Positions 11,130 through 23,111 of a stretch of DNA of 64,000 nucleotides are shown here, piece after piece. The notes beneath the pieces were generated by a model that ran no database searches, had not been told where the DNA came from, and was given only the letters and a program-made list of their open reading frames with translations. This DNA is from Bactrocera neohumeralis. Its lineage: Eukaryota > Arthropoda > Insecta > Diptera > Tephritidae. Location: NCBI RefSeq assembly GCF_024586455.1, contig NC_065921.1:12307401-12371400 (forward strand), read 5' to 3'. The translations under genes and the position numbers were made by a program. The stretch's first letter is position 1. The number at the start of each line of letters is the position of its first letter.

Positions 11130-11475
11130 ATAGCTCTTGTCATTTACGAGATAAATGCAAAAAATGCGAATTTCATGGAAAAATCAGGTTTAGAGCCCCG
11201 TACTACCTCGCCGGTGTGAGTTACGACTTTGTTGCACTGAGCACTTTTGTAGAGTGAACAATTCTGAGAAATATGGGAATATATAGGAATTTAAAGATAA
11301 AAACTCACGATTGTAGTGTATTTTCTATGGAAAATTTTTACAGGCCTTGGTCCAGTTCTTAATGTAAATATTAAGGGCTAAAATTTTCAGGGAATTTTTC
11401 TTAGGGTATTTCCAAGGAAATTTCGTGACGGGACTGAAAAAAATTAATAGTTTAAAGAAAAAAAAACACCCTAAT
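11130..11475. other. Unidentified 345-bp insertion in the DINE-like element
   Basis: Relative to the copy at 23373-23940, sequence between CATACTGATCAT and TATAGGGTCTCC is expanded by about 345 bp. The insert begins TAGCTCTTGTCATTTACGAG and ends AAAAAACACCCTAA. No inverted repeats or coding frame were found. The flanking TA-rich sequence hides any target duplication. Confidence 0.55.
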
Positions 11476-11564
11476 ATATATACATTATAGGGTCTCCGAC
11501 GCTTCCTTCTGGGTATTACAAACTTCGTGACAAACTTAATATACCCTGTTCAGGGTATAATAAA

Positions 11565-11710
11565 ACCGAACGAATTGTTCAGATCAGATCACTATAGCGT
11601 ACAGCTGCCATACAAAGTAACATATCAAAAAGGTACAAGAATCAAAGTACAGATCTTTTTATGCCATCTATGCTGTAACAAATATATCGCTACTGATCGA
11701 TATACAAGTA
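11565..11710 (-). repeat. Short DINE-like fragment
   Basis: CGAACGAATTGTTCAGATCA and ACAGCTGCCATACAAAG are reverse-complement pieces of the GGCAGCTATATG...CTGAACAATT block of the neighbouring element. It seems to be a second, inverted, truncated copy. Confidence 0.45.
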
Positions 11711-12383
11711 CTTGTATGAGATAACATTAACTGAGAATTATGTGACCAAATTCCGAAGCTTCTTTAAACCTAGTTACCATAATATGTTATGACATGCATA
11801 AGTCTGACAACATAAAATATTTTTCGTAAAATTTCGTCTATTTTCATACCATAGTTCAAAACAGGCTTACATTAATAATGAAGACTAGTCAATTCAAAAA
11901 GTTTGCAAACTAAAGTGCTTACTTAGTTTATTAAGTTTATTACCTTTCAATAATTTAATAATCAGGCCCGCCAGTCATAATTGATTTAAATCTTACTGTC
12001 TTATACAATGTATGTACATATAGTATATTTGGAATTATTAGTCATAATGGGAATCACATTTGAGTAATTCTGTACACAGCTTATCCCTGGTTTTAAATTT
12101 CATTGCCAAAATAGAATGTCAATAAGGTAAGCTTAATCTTACATGAAATTAATAGAGAAATGTAGCACTTAAGATCTTAATTGGTGAATTTGACACTAAT
12201 AATCACAAATACGGTAGCCAGGGATTTTAAATATTCCACAGACGGGGATTTTTCATTGCTTTGTAGCGAATGAGTTCTTATAGCACAGAAAAAGATCAAC
12301 TTAAAGAACATAAAAGTTTGTACATGTACATATGTTAATGTTATAGAAATACCATGAGGAGTGAAACGTCAACCAGAGGAGGT
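11711..12383. other. Unassigned sequence
   Basis: No gene or clear repeat recognised. Confidence 0.4.
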
Positions 12384-12665
12384 ATTTTGACAATAGATGT
12401 CGTTGCAGTCGTATATCTCCAGTGCTACCAATCAAATTGTGTCATATCGAAAAGTGTTGGAAAGGTGAGATTTTAAGCTTCATTTAACTAAAATTAAATT
12501 CAAGGAAGTTGAAGAAAAAGTTACAGCTGTTCACTTCGCTATATTTTGAAATTTTTGTATAAAAAAGGGAAGAATGCCGCGCAAGTCACCAATGAAATTT
12601 GTGAAGTTTACGGAAACGATGCTGTATCGGTTCGTGTAGCACAACAATGGTTCGCTCGCTTTTGT
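12384..12665 (+). pseudogene. Mariner transposase N-terminal remnant
   Basis: Non-coding leader (GTCGTTGCAGTCGTATATCT, shared with the copies at 22.1 and 31.8 kb) is followed by a frame reading FLYKKGKNAAQVTNEICEVY and SVRVAQQWFARF. This is the paired helix-turn-helix N-terminus of a mariner transposase. The usual start region and the whole catalytic domain are missing, and only a decayed left inverted repeat is visible. Confidence 0.75.
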
Positions 12666-12730
12666 TCGATTTACACTCAAGAAAGTTATACAACTCATAC
12701 ACTGAACGACATATTCGACATACTCATTAA

Positions 12731-12755
12731 CTTAGTCCTTCCTTACTTGTTTTTT
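12731..12755 (-). repeat. Terminal scrap of the AACAAGTAAGGAAGG repeat family
   Basis: CTTAGTCCTTCCTTACTTGT matches the terminal bases of the 1.05-kb elements at 29105 and 45298 in reverse orientation. Only about 25 bp remain. Confidence 0.5.
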
Positions 12756-13537
12756 AACCTTGCTTGACTTGATGTGTATTTTATAATCTTTTACTAGTGA
12801 AATATGTTCAGCTTTGATTATGATGCCACACATGTTTTTCTATTATTTCTGTGAGATTTTCTAAAACACTATCACTTTTTAAATAAGTCGAAAAAAAATC
12901 GTCGTTTATGAGCATTCTTGTCTAATCACAAGGTATATAACCTCTATGTATTATCAAAAAATGGAAGATCTTCAGGATCCATTTTCTTACTAACTAAGTG
13001 CATCTTTTCTATAAAATGTCATACCTTCATGCAATATATTATCTTACAGTAAATTTTAATTTTTTGGTAGCTTGAAATCAATGGTATTGCAGTTGCCATT
13101 ACGAAAGAATCTAGCAATGTTCAGTTAAACTTGTATAAAATATTCATTAAATTTGTAAATGTGGCCAATTTCAGAGAAGTTGAAATATCAATTTAATTGA
13201 ACTGAAACGTTTCCTAAACCACTTAAACCAAAACTAAGCTATTTAAAGGCGGTTCAACAGCCATTTACTGTGGCGTACTACCCTAATCGTGTGTCCATTC
13301 GCATCTAACACGCATGTGTTTGTTGTGTTGTTGGTACACATATGACAGCTTATTGGCAGCTAAACAAGCGTGCAGAGTCCGCAGACAAAGCGTGCAAGTC
13401 ACTTCAATGGAAACGGAAGTTGATTTCGCGTTTGTGGTTAATGGAATGATGTGAATACCGTCAGTCGGACAGCAATAACGCGGCAGACAAAGAGGCGGCC
13501 AAGCCAGTGACTGCGTTCATATAACATATACATACAC

Positions 13538-13568
<31 letters not shown>

Positions 13569-14949
13569 GTACATGAATGCTGTTGAATGCGCCAAAGTAT
13601 TTGATTGCTTTGGAAATTAAGTTGGATGGTCAGCAAATTTAACGAGAGATACTGTTTGCGCCCGCCTTGACGAAGGTTAAAACTCCAAATGCTTGCTCCC
13701 GCAATGCGCTTGCTTCACGTTTACGCATGCGCGCATTAACCATACCGTCATGGCGGTATCTTTTGGTGAGAATCTAGTATGTGTACTTCTTGCCACAAAC
13801 CGGCACAACTAAACTTTACTTTTTTGCTTTTGTTGCTTACGTCTGCCAGCTTATGAGCAACTTTTGCATATTTGGCATGTAGTGATTAATACAGTGTTGC
13901 CACAATGCTACCTGGAATTAGTTGCACGCCATACGAGACTACATTGTCTGTACTGTCTACTCACTAAATAAACTTACAATAGTTGGAGGCATTAGTATGT
14001 AGCCAAAGGCCTTTGGGTCGCTTGTGCAGCATTTATGATTTTGTGAATGAATTTTTTCACTCGCTTTAATGCTAACGGTTATGGCTTGTTTGCTTACTAC
14101 TTTTGCTGTCTGGTATTTTCTTATTTGTTTTTATGAAGGCAAAGTGACAGTAGACATTGTTGGCTAGCACAGCAAATACTGCCTCGGGGTCATGTAGCAC
14201 ATGCATTTGCGCCAGATCTGTCAGGTTGTGCCATTTTTTGTGCTGCTACCTTTTCCTTGGTGCGATTCGACGAACTAAATTTCAAATTTCCAATTTGCCA
14301 AAGCAAAAAAGAAAAGAAAAATGAAAGGTAGTGATTACGCGGCTGAGCTACAATAATGCTCAAGCGCTTGCATATGTAAATGCAAAAGTTTGCTAAGCGT
14401 TTAATAGGCGTTTGCAAAAAGGTTTAGTTGAGCGTAAAAAATGGATAATAGAAATGCGAAATTAGCAAAAAGTGCTGCGTAATTTTACATGAAAGCTATT
14501 GAATGTATTTTGCGCTCTAAAGCTTTTAATAATATATAATATCGAGAGCGGCTTCCAGTGCTTTAATTATCGGTAGCCTATTTATGTAAATATTTGGTTA
14601 TAATAATAATTGTTACTGATATTTATGTTATATGCATGTTAAGTGCCATTATTGGGGGCAATTGAGAGGTTAGGTTTGTGAGATAACATGATATTTTTCT
14701 GTATCGGAAGAAAATGTTTATAATATATGGCTTTTTAAGCGACGTGAGCATTTTTCTTTTTAACAAGAAAGATTTCTCACCAGTCTTTAATACAAAATCC
14801 TTTTAAAGATTGATGAAAAATCATTTTTGTCTTTTTGAAGAATATTACTTTTTAATAAATTCTTAAACGGTTAGTTTAAGGGGATTTTTTAAATGTTTTA
14901 GGCTTTGAGTACATTTTAGAGTCCTTAAAATATCATTAGAGTGAAACTG
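12756..14949. other. Unassigned sequence with a TA microsatellite
   Basis: Includes a pure (AT)n run at about 13538-13556 flanked by TACATACACA and GTATGTGTGTG. No gene recognised. A 75-codon minus frame at 14190-14417 has no recognisable domain. Confidence 0.4.
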
Positions 14950-16240
14950 AAATAATGTTAGTCAACTTCGTTGGAGTAAACAAGTTTTTCTCGACACAGA
15001 AATATTTGTTAATTACAGTTGCAGTCGTAGGGCTACACTCAATTCCTACTCTTGCGTCCTCGCCTCGCACCCTAGAAACGCGAGCAACCCTTGTTTTTGA
15101 TGAGGTAGCCAACGCGCGTAGAGCCTGGGTCAAGGTTAAAAGAAAGGGATCTTCAGCGGAGCCACTTCGAAATATTCTGTTTAAAGGTCCGCTGAAGTCT
15201 AATTGCAGAGTTTGTTCACTAGAGGTGCGGCTGGGAGCAAGCCTCGGTCTTGAAACAAACGGCTTGATATATATGTAAATATGGAGAAATTTTTTAAGAA
15301 ACTTGTATACTACTCGCTTAGCGAGATTAAGCGCTGGGGAGAAAGCAATAATAGACTCGGATGAAAAACCCCACTTTAAGTGTATACACCTGGAATATCC
15401 AGCACCTAAATTGGGAAGGTGTCCCTGCCCAGCTGGTTGATGTATGCGCAAAAGTAAATTATGACATCATCGCCGTCCGAATAATGCGGTGGACGCGAAA
15501 AGGACGGACACGAATAGGTCCTATTAACATTTACTACAGCGGCCTTACAAAGGAGCGCAAATGCGGTGTGGGATTCGTAGTTGGAGAAAGCCTAAGTCAT
15601 CGATTTCTGGCATTCAATTCGATGGATGAGCTTCTAGCCACAATTCGCATCAGAGCAAAATTTTTCAACACTGATTTGCGCACTCGCCGGACGGAAGAGT
15701 AGGATGATATGATCAAAGATGCCTTTAAAGAGCGGCTGGAACGCACTTTATGACGATTGCTTCCGCCACAATATATAAATTGTGCTTGGCGGTTTTAACG
15801 TCAGAGGGGCAAAGAGGGCATCTTTGCTACAATAGTTGGAAAATTCAGCCTCCATGGTGAAACCTCCACAAATGGGTTTGAGGCTGATCGGCTTCGCAGA
15901 GGCTCGAAATATGTTTTTGTGTAGTACAGGGAAATTCATCAGGCTATTTGGCTGTCTACGGATCGAAAAGTTCAAAACCAGATCGATCATGTTGTGATAA
16001 ATGGACGACATGTCTCCAGTGTCATTGATGTGCGTATGCTCCTTTCTTCGTACAGCAAAGCACGTCCATCCATAAACACAGGGAAGGTACGAGGTCGAGA
16101 AGCTACAATCATCTAAACGGTTGTCTACTCGACTTGCTCTCTGAGAGCACTCATCAGCTATTAGGTATAAAGGAACTATGGTACGAGCTATTCAAATAGG
16201 GCAGCGAAAAACTGACAAGCTGCATGCTCCAGCAAAAAAT
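14950..16240 (+). pseudogene. RTE-type LINE, 5' region and endonuclease domain
   Basis: From 15361 the plus strand reads an apurinic-endonuclease-like domain: VYTWNIQHLNWEGVPAQLVD, then RKGRTRIGPINIYYSGLTKE and KCGVGFVVGESLSHRFLAF. Further matching blocks follow after frameshifts (LGGFNV near 15786, IDHVVINGRHVSSVIDV near 15980, LLSESTHQLLGIKELW near 16130). The role in a live element is target-DNA nicking. The sequence ends by 16240, before any reverse transcriptase, so this is a 5' fragment with stops. A 107-codon frame at 14955-15278 lies just upstream. The opposite strand has a 171-codon open frame that is only a shadow. Confidence 0.75.
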
Positions 16241-16249
16241 CATCTTCTC

Positions 16250-16485
16250 ATGGCAGAAATGCCATTTAACACCTCTGGATTATTTTCTCTAGAGGAATGT
16301 CAAATCAAAGACTTATGCCAATCACACAGCCAAGCTCGAGGAACTTGAAGACAATATTGAGTGCATTACAGCCGAAATTCCCGCCGAAATGCTGCACCGG
16401 GTCATCGAAAATTGGCGTAACCCGTCCACCTGTTATGCAAAGGGAGCTCTGTTGGCCACTTTGTTCAAATCATAAATGGCAATCA
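16250..16485 (+). pseudogene. IS630-type transposase C-terminus
   Basis: The frame HLTPLDYFL (one stop) RNVKSKTYANHTAKLEELED...AEIPAEMLHRVIENWRN is the end of an IS630-Tc1-mariner transposase, including the third catalytic Asp in TPLDYFL. It ends LLATLFKS and a stop. It directly follows the RTE fragment and probably marks a transposon inserted or rearranged there. The same C-terminus, equally broken, is at 39770-39946. Confidence 0.7.
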
Positions 16486-18868
16486 GTATGGTTGTTGTAG
16501 CGAGAGAAAAAATTTCTGTCATAGAAGGAATGCCGTCAAGTTAACAGATATTGTCGGTTAGAAGCTCGTGTTCTTACAGTGTGTGTGTTGTAATAAATAA
16601 ATCTTGGTTATCTTGACGTTTGTCAAACGCAAATTTTAATGCAACAAAGTACTTTTTCTATGGTTAACTGCAGCGGTAAATAGTGTACGAGAGGTATTCA
16701 TTTGACGCAGAGTATTGCGAGAAATTGATAAATGCTTGGGTAAGAATGAGGAAATAAATAAAAAAGTTTGTAATTATTTTGACATTTTAAATTATGGACT
16801 TAAAAGATTGAAATAAAGATAATAATTAATTAACAAAAATTTTCTGACACGTTCCATATAATATTCCATGAGGAGTATGTAGCGACGGAAACATGTGTTT
16901 TAGAAGGCGTGTGGAATACATTAGCAAAATTGGAAACTAAAACTGGAATAACTAAAAGTTCATAATATCCTCAGCGTATACTTACATAAGTAGGTATAGA
17001 TATATGTATGTCTATCGCTACTATGTGTTTGCAGGTTAGTAACAAAATAAAGCATAAAGACCATAAATTCACGAGTTTACGTCATCAGCGAAAGTGTAAC
17101 GAATTGTTAACGTGACAAACAACTATCTAACCGAATAACCACGGTGAAATAAAAGCACACAAATGCTTGAAACAGTGTGTGTTTGTATGTGTATAAAGAG
17201 AAGTTGATTGATTCATGACGAACGACACTGCAAGCGAAACTCCACAGCAACAATGTGTATTTTTCTACATGAGTATGATGTATAGTACTGACTGATCCTT
17301 GCCTGTATATGTATATGTGTGCAAAGTAAACAATGGCTGGTCTTCATGTATGTTAAATGCTCGTGTCTCTATGGCCATAAGGAGACATATTGCAGTGCCG
17401 TGGGCTAGAAGGCGCAATATAGGAGTCATGAATGAATTGATAGACAAAAACACACCTTTAGCTTGCCAACAACAACAATGGAAATTTGAACAGCAGCCGA
17501 AGCCGAAAAAAACCGGCAGCAAATAACCAGGTTACAAGCACTTGATACATGTCTGATAATTAAAAGTAACAAGGGACTTTGAGTAGCCGACGTTTTGTTT
17601 TTATTTTTTAATTAAAAAATTTTATTGTTTAATTTTTTTTGTAAGCTTAAATTCTTTTACCTTTTTTTTCTCCACAGATTCTTATTGTTTGCTTTTTTAG
17701 TTATGCATATTTCGTGTGTAAACTTTTTTTTGTCAGCAAAAGACAGAAGTTTTTCTGAAGCACACATTCCCGCATAGCTGCACACATACATTGTACTTAT
17801 ATGGTCATTGATAAGGCTGACCAGACCGCCAGCTTTTGTGGTAGCAGACGATTTTAATGACGTTGTCGCGAGTGGCGTTGGTGGTGGTTACGTTGACGAT
17901 GACAATATAACAGACGTAACAATCGACGTTAACAACAGCATCGCAAACGAGGTCGACGAGTGCGATCGACATAATTCTTGTTAACTGGGTCAGTCATCTA
18001 TGTTCTGCAGCTTGTTAGCCGAGGTTAGGGTTGTTGCTTACATTTGGGCTTCTGGAGCTCAAAAACAGGCAAGTCGAGTACCTGATTATGTTCTATCTAT
18101 GAACAGGAAAATTTTACATTGAAGGCCATTTCGGTCGGCCTCAGCATCACTACGGGAATGGTACTACACTCCATATTGTTAAAGAACACGAGCAAAATTG
18201 GTAATGCCGATCGCATTCAGAAAAGGAGTTTCAGAAAGAGTTAAATACAATGATTTCCTTCTGCTATAGAGAATAACTGAGCAATGGTTCGGAGATCCGC
18301 CACTAACGGCAAAATATTGATCGATGGATCTTACTAACAAGTCAATTAAGTTTCTCGTGGTATCCAAATGAGCAAATAATACTATCCACAGCGCCACCAC
18401 GAAGTCTCTCTGGCTTAGGATATGTAAGGCGATACTGTCTACATTTTCAGTGGGAACGACGGTACAATTAAAGTAGGTCGTATATTGAGGAATAAAATAA
18501 AATGGAAAGGCAGACTGGAAATGCAGTTCTCTAAAGAACTCTGGACCATTTCGCTCTTTTAAAGATGGGTTGAAGCAATGGAAGCTAGAGAATTACCTCA
18601 GGTTTAGTATACCAACAACACACTATCTTCTTCAACAAACGAATCAATCATTCTAAAAAACTATATTCTACGATAAGTTAAAATATATTGAATGATCAAG
18701 ATAGATGGTGGGTTAGAAACCCAAGAATTTTTTCCAACAATCGGAATTACTTACAAAAATTATGATTATGTTCAACGGATATTCGACAAAAGAACTTAGT
18801 AGATTGAAATCAAAGTTCTTTGTTAGTAGGAGGATCTATCAAAGCTTCTCTTCGCTTCGGCCGTTAAC
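16486..18868. other. Unassigned sequence with a GAC-rich open stretch
   Basis: No gene recognised. At 17826-17984 an ATG-less frame of 52 codons is rich in Asp and Val and in GACG motifs. A T-rich tract lies at 17600-17690. Confidence 0.35.
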
Positions 18869-19509
18869 TTAAGGGGTTACATGGCTTTACGGGTTTCGAA
18901 AATTTGAATTTTTTATTGTCTTATTAAATTCTACAGCAGTTGAACCGAGTAATAGTTTAGGAGATACAGCCTTGAGAACTTGTGCGCCTGAGGCTAGCTA
19001 GGCAAAGAGAGCCGTCTTTAAGCGCATTTTTCTTGAAACTGTGGTTTTGAAGTAGATTTCTCGAGAACTACTGAACCGATTTCATTAAATTTTACACAGT
19101 TCTTTGAGATATAATTCTTAAAGATTTGGGACGTTTAAAATATTAAAAAAAATGTCGCTAAATTTTCACTGAAATTTCCATTTTATTGTAAAAATGTCTG
19201 ACAAAAATCCAATTTTCAGTTTTTTTCCTTCGTCCAAGTTCTTAGTTAAGCACGTATTTCTTCATTGAGATGATCATGTAATGAGTTATCCGTCAACGCG
19301 GGCGCATCTTTTTTCCGAGAGGTCACCGGAAATGACGTCGCAATGGACGAGTTTAAAATATTTTTTCCAAAAATTTGAGAATATCTTTGTGAATAATATA
19401 TGTTTGTAACAATAAAAAATTCTGAAATATTTTAATCATTTTTTATATGAGAAAAAAATTGTTGAAAAAAGGCTGGTTTTTACCCGAGGAAACCCATGTA
19501 ACCAATTAA
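18869..19509 (-). repeat. MITE-A copy 3 (inverted)
   Basis: The copy runs from TTAAGGGGTTACATGGC to CCATGTAACC-AA-TTAA, in the opposite orientation to copies 1, 2 and 4. At 641 bp it is the longest. TTAA is present on both sides. Confidence 0.75.
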
Positions 19510-21464
19510 GGAGTTTTAATTCTGCCAACTTCAACAACCGACACCAGTTAGGACTGCACTGGAATCACTTTTATAAGTAGAAAAAAATTTAAGACAAAAA
19601 GCATGTAAGGGAACAAAATTCGATACGGATACAACCCTAACCTAAGCTATAATATTGCAACACTCGCATGAATTGTGCCGCACTTACTTGCGTCCAGTGC
19701 AAGCACAGGCACAAGTTGGGTACTAGCAAAATATGAAGTAATTATAAAGTTGCTGTCTTTTGCCGCTAGTAGTACATTGGTCATGTGGCACGCTGTTGCA
19801 AGCTGCACAGCAGCCAAGTTGACGGATGTTATGCTGTAACGCCACTTTAGCGGTATTTATATGGCAGCTAATGATAGCCTTAAGTCGGTATCTTGGTCGG
19901 TCGTTTGCGGTAATTTGCACCAAGTTTATGAAATTTCATAGCTGCTATGAGCTGAGTGTTTATTGGCGGTTTGATTGCATTGCAATGGATAATATTTGGC
20001 ATTTGAATACCGATTGAATGTTCATATATTTTATACATTTGTAAATGTGTGCCTAATTTTTGAGGCAATGTCTTAAGATAGGTGACGTTTATTGGGTAGA
20101 TTTCCCAATTTTACAACAAAGTTGCTGACTCAGTAGGCTGAGACGTCTATATTTTCAATAAATTCACTTATTTGAAGGGAACCTGGCAACAACTTTAATT
20201 AATCTGGTTTTGAATTGGTCCACGAAGGTAGTTGAGAGCATTTCCAAGATTTTATCGTCGTTAACTGCAGTTGATTCCGTTTAAGAAAGTTGCCTACTGT
20301 TCATAAGTTATCGCATTTCTTTCAAATTTGTCTTCATTATCACAAAAGTTTATATTTCATAATTTTTTATATTTAACAAGCTTATAGAAATTTCATCTCT
20401 CTCTCAGCTAATGAGCTCAATATAGTCTAAGTCACTACCAAACAGCACTGCTGCAAAGTAGGTTACTATCATTTCTTCGCTGACATATCACTCGTACCAA
20501 AAGACAGTGCGTTTCTTCACTTAACTACAACTTAACCGCCACTATGTTAATGCCACAAAATTTTATTAAAACTTAATTTTCGTTTTTCAATTGAAGTTTA
20601 ATTAATTCACATCCCAATGAAGGAGTTGAATAAATTTTCAAATTGAATCACCTCAAAGTTCGCATGAATTTTCCCGGCTAAAGCTAAATGCCTGCAATTA
20701 CCTGTTCTTGCAGCATGTGAGCAGCAAAAATAGCGGAGTACGTGCGTAGCGCAGCGTGTGACTTGCAACTCGAACGCACTTACCACATTGCTTTGCTGCG
20801 CCTACAGCTGCCTGATCAAATCAGACGTTGCGTACGAGTATATACCGCCAACACGTTGAAATTAATACAAATCAACATAAATGACTAAAGGTATAGCCAA
20901 AGAAATCAATTCTTGTGGCATGTTTGTCGGCTAAAATTAATGGCGCTCTGATGGATATGTTGCAACTTTCTGTCACAATTTATTTGCATATTCAAGTATA
21001 ATCGATGTTTCAAATTTGTGTTGATTTTTACGCGAAAGCAATAGGCAGAAAATATATTCACACAAATATGTTTGTATGTGTGTTATGAAGTTGTTATTAT
21101 GAAGATGAAGTAAGCGTTTGAGTTGTTTTAAATTATAAAGTGTCAGCGTTTATGACAAAGCAATAAATTAGCTACAGTGCAATTTGTTATAATAGACCTG
21201 TTCGCCGAATGCCTAGGTCAATGCCTCGTAGACAATATAATCATAAATTAATATGTGTCGTGATTGATTGATGGCAAGGCAATATTTACACGTGCAGAAG
21301 TTAAGCACCTTTTTATCTTCCCAATTACTTACGTAATTGTAATACGTATTTTAGTTACTTTTGTAACTTTACCTAATTACAATAAACACTTTAACGACGT
21401 ATTATCTTTATTTTATCTTTTTTTAAAATAGCATCATAAAAAATACTAATTGCCCATTAAGATC
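19510..21464. other. Unassigned intergenic sequence
   Basis: No gene or repeat recognised. Overlapping short frames at 19723-20068 on both strands have no domain. Confidence 0.4.
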
Positions 21465-21676
21465 TTGAACCAATAAAGATGAGAACTATGATAAGAATTA
21501 ATATTTAGTTAGGGTAACACGTGTAATACCCGCTATCTTAAAAACTGAGTGCGCATGAAAAAGCGGACGGAGATGGCAAACTGACTATGATGTTAATAAA
21601 AATAACTCTATTGAAAGATCTTAAGGCAAGGAATGCTAATTAAATATTAATGAAGTTCTCATCTTTATTGGTTCAA
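21465..21676. repeat. Foldback (inverted repeat) structure
   Basis: The 22 bases at 21465-21486 (AACCAATAAAGATGAGAA at the core) are the exact reverse complement of 21655-21676. Pairing continues inward with ATTAATATTT(A)GTTAG against CTAATTAAATATTAAT. The loop is about 120 bp and contains AAAGCGGACGGAGATGGC, which recalls the DINE microsatellite region. Confidence 0.65.
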
Positions 21677-21689
21677 TAAAAATAAAAAA

Positions 21690-22080
21690 TAAATACTCGA
21701 AAGGATTCAATGTAGGATCCGTATGATGGATGATGGACGTGGAGCGATGAATAGCCATAGTTCAAGATATACTAAACCGATACCGACCAAATTTGGTATA
21801 TAATGTTACCTTTAGACTTCTACGTTCGCCTTATAACTCAATTTTAAATTCCATCTGATTCTTTCACTTGAAAAAGCAAAGTAAGCACAAATGAATATAT
21901 GGGATAAGACGCTTAAAGTAAGCCACCTTATGCCCAAAAATTGTCCGAATCGGGCCAAAACTATTCATAGCATAGACAACGAACATATCGATTACAGTTC
22001 TTATTACGAATTTTTATCGAAAATATCGAAGAATCCTTTTCTTATAATAGTATACGGGTATGGTAAAGATGGTTTGAATC
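21690..22080. repeat. Possible degraded Helentron-like repeat
   Basis: AAATTTGGTATATAATGTTA and TTTTAAATTCCATCTGATTC resemble parts of the 1.05-kb repeats at 29.1 and 45.3 kb. The ends are not visible. Confidence 0.3.
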
Positions 22081-22124
22081 AGATCAATAATTTCTAGTTT
22101 CCCACACACTAAATATTGCGTAGT

Positions 22125-23086
22125 CGAAAAAGTCTTTTCGTATTTTGTCAATATATGTATGTCGTTGCAGTCGTATTTCTCCAGTACTGGCAATCACAAT
22201 GTGCCATGCCATATAGTGTTGAAGAGGTGAGATTATAAGCTTCATTTGACAAAAAAAATATATATATATTCGGGGAAGCTGAAAAAAGTTACAGCTGTTC
22301 AAAAATGAGTAAAAATAATGAAGAAATTCGCTATATTTTGAATTTTTTGTTTAAAAAAAGGAAGAATACGACGCAAGCCACGAAAGAAATTTGTGAAGTT
22401 TAGAGAGACGATGCTGCATCAGTTCATATAGCACAACTATGGTTCGCTCGCTTCCAATCTAGAATTTTCGAAATTTCGATTTACATTGATGAAAGCTTTA
22501 TACTGATGGAAAAATGTCTGTAGCGGAAAAATGGCAAAAAGTAGTCGACCAAAAAGATACATATTTGTATCAATACTTATATAACTCTTCTACTGACAGA
22601 CATATAAAATTTGTTAGAAAAACGAAACCCATTATATGTAGTTAACATGTTACATACTAAATACCTAATCATATAGAGTAAAGAGGATGTTCGAAAATCC
22701 TGATAATAGTTGTATGGGGGATAAGTTAAGTTTTCGCTCAAATTTATCTATTTTAAGTACAAAGATACACTGTTCTGAGTAAAACACGCTCTGTAAATTT
22801 ATTGAGATAACTCAAATATTGCCAACTATAGATACTAGTATCTAAATATTCGGTACATAGAGGGTTGAACAGTTTCTATCGGATTTGAACAATTGCTGAT
22901 CTTAAGGTGGCATACGCTAAAGGCATTATTCGGGCAAAGTTTAATACCGTTATACTAATTGCTTCTTAGTTTTAGGTGATACGTACAACCGTTAGGTGAA
23001 CAAAACTATAATTCTCTGTAGCAACTGGTTGCAAGAGTATAAAAAAATAAATTAAAACTTGATTAGAAATACGAAAAGACTTTTTT
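22125..23086 (+). mobile_element. Internally deleted mariner, split by another repeat
   Basis: The terminal inverted repeats AAAAAGTCTTTTCGTATTTT (left) and AAATACGAAAAGACTTTTTT (right) are both present. Inside, the start MSKNNEEIRYILNFLFKK and VRRDDAASVHIAQLWFARF-like codons are followed directly by the transposase C-terminus (KMSVAEKWQKVVDQKDTYL), so the catalytic domain is deleted. An in-frame TAG interrupts the N-terminal part. Between the C-terminus and the right end lies an unrelated repeat, 22583-23047. Confidence 0.8.
22583..23047 (-). repeat. Helentron-like repeat (family 3) nested in mariner
   Basis: GTTAGAAAAACGAAACCCATT and TCGAAAATCCTGATAATAGT match 38225-38400. The end TGGTTGCAAGAGTATAAAAA is the common end of this group. 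The strand is uncertain. Confidence 0.55.
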
Positions 23087-23111
23087 AACATTGGCAAACA
23101 TGTGAGTCATG

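Larger units (their letters stand above)
10531..11564 (+). mobile_element. DINE-1/mini-me-like (Helentron-related) element, copy 1
   Basis: It starts AACAAGAAAAAACGTTAAC followed by a small hairpin, CTTCGG-CTGCA-CCGAAG, and AATATACCCTTCAC. The interior has two tandem-like blocks with CAGTTTGTATGGCAGCTA. A (GGAC/AGAC)n tract lies near the 3' side, then GGGTCTCCGACGCTTCC, and the end is the inverted repeat TATACCCTGTTCAGGGTATA. This architecture (short inner inverted repeat, GTCY-type microsatellite, 3' hairpin) matches the dipteran DINE-1/mini-me group. It is non-coding. A 345-bp foreign segment is inserted at 11130-11475. Confidence 0.7.

Noticed and set aside
14936..15451. 171-codon minus-strand open frame, the longest in the window
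   Set aside because: It is antisense to the RTE 5' region and endonuclease start, and its composition follows from the opposite-strand coding sequence. No domain.
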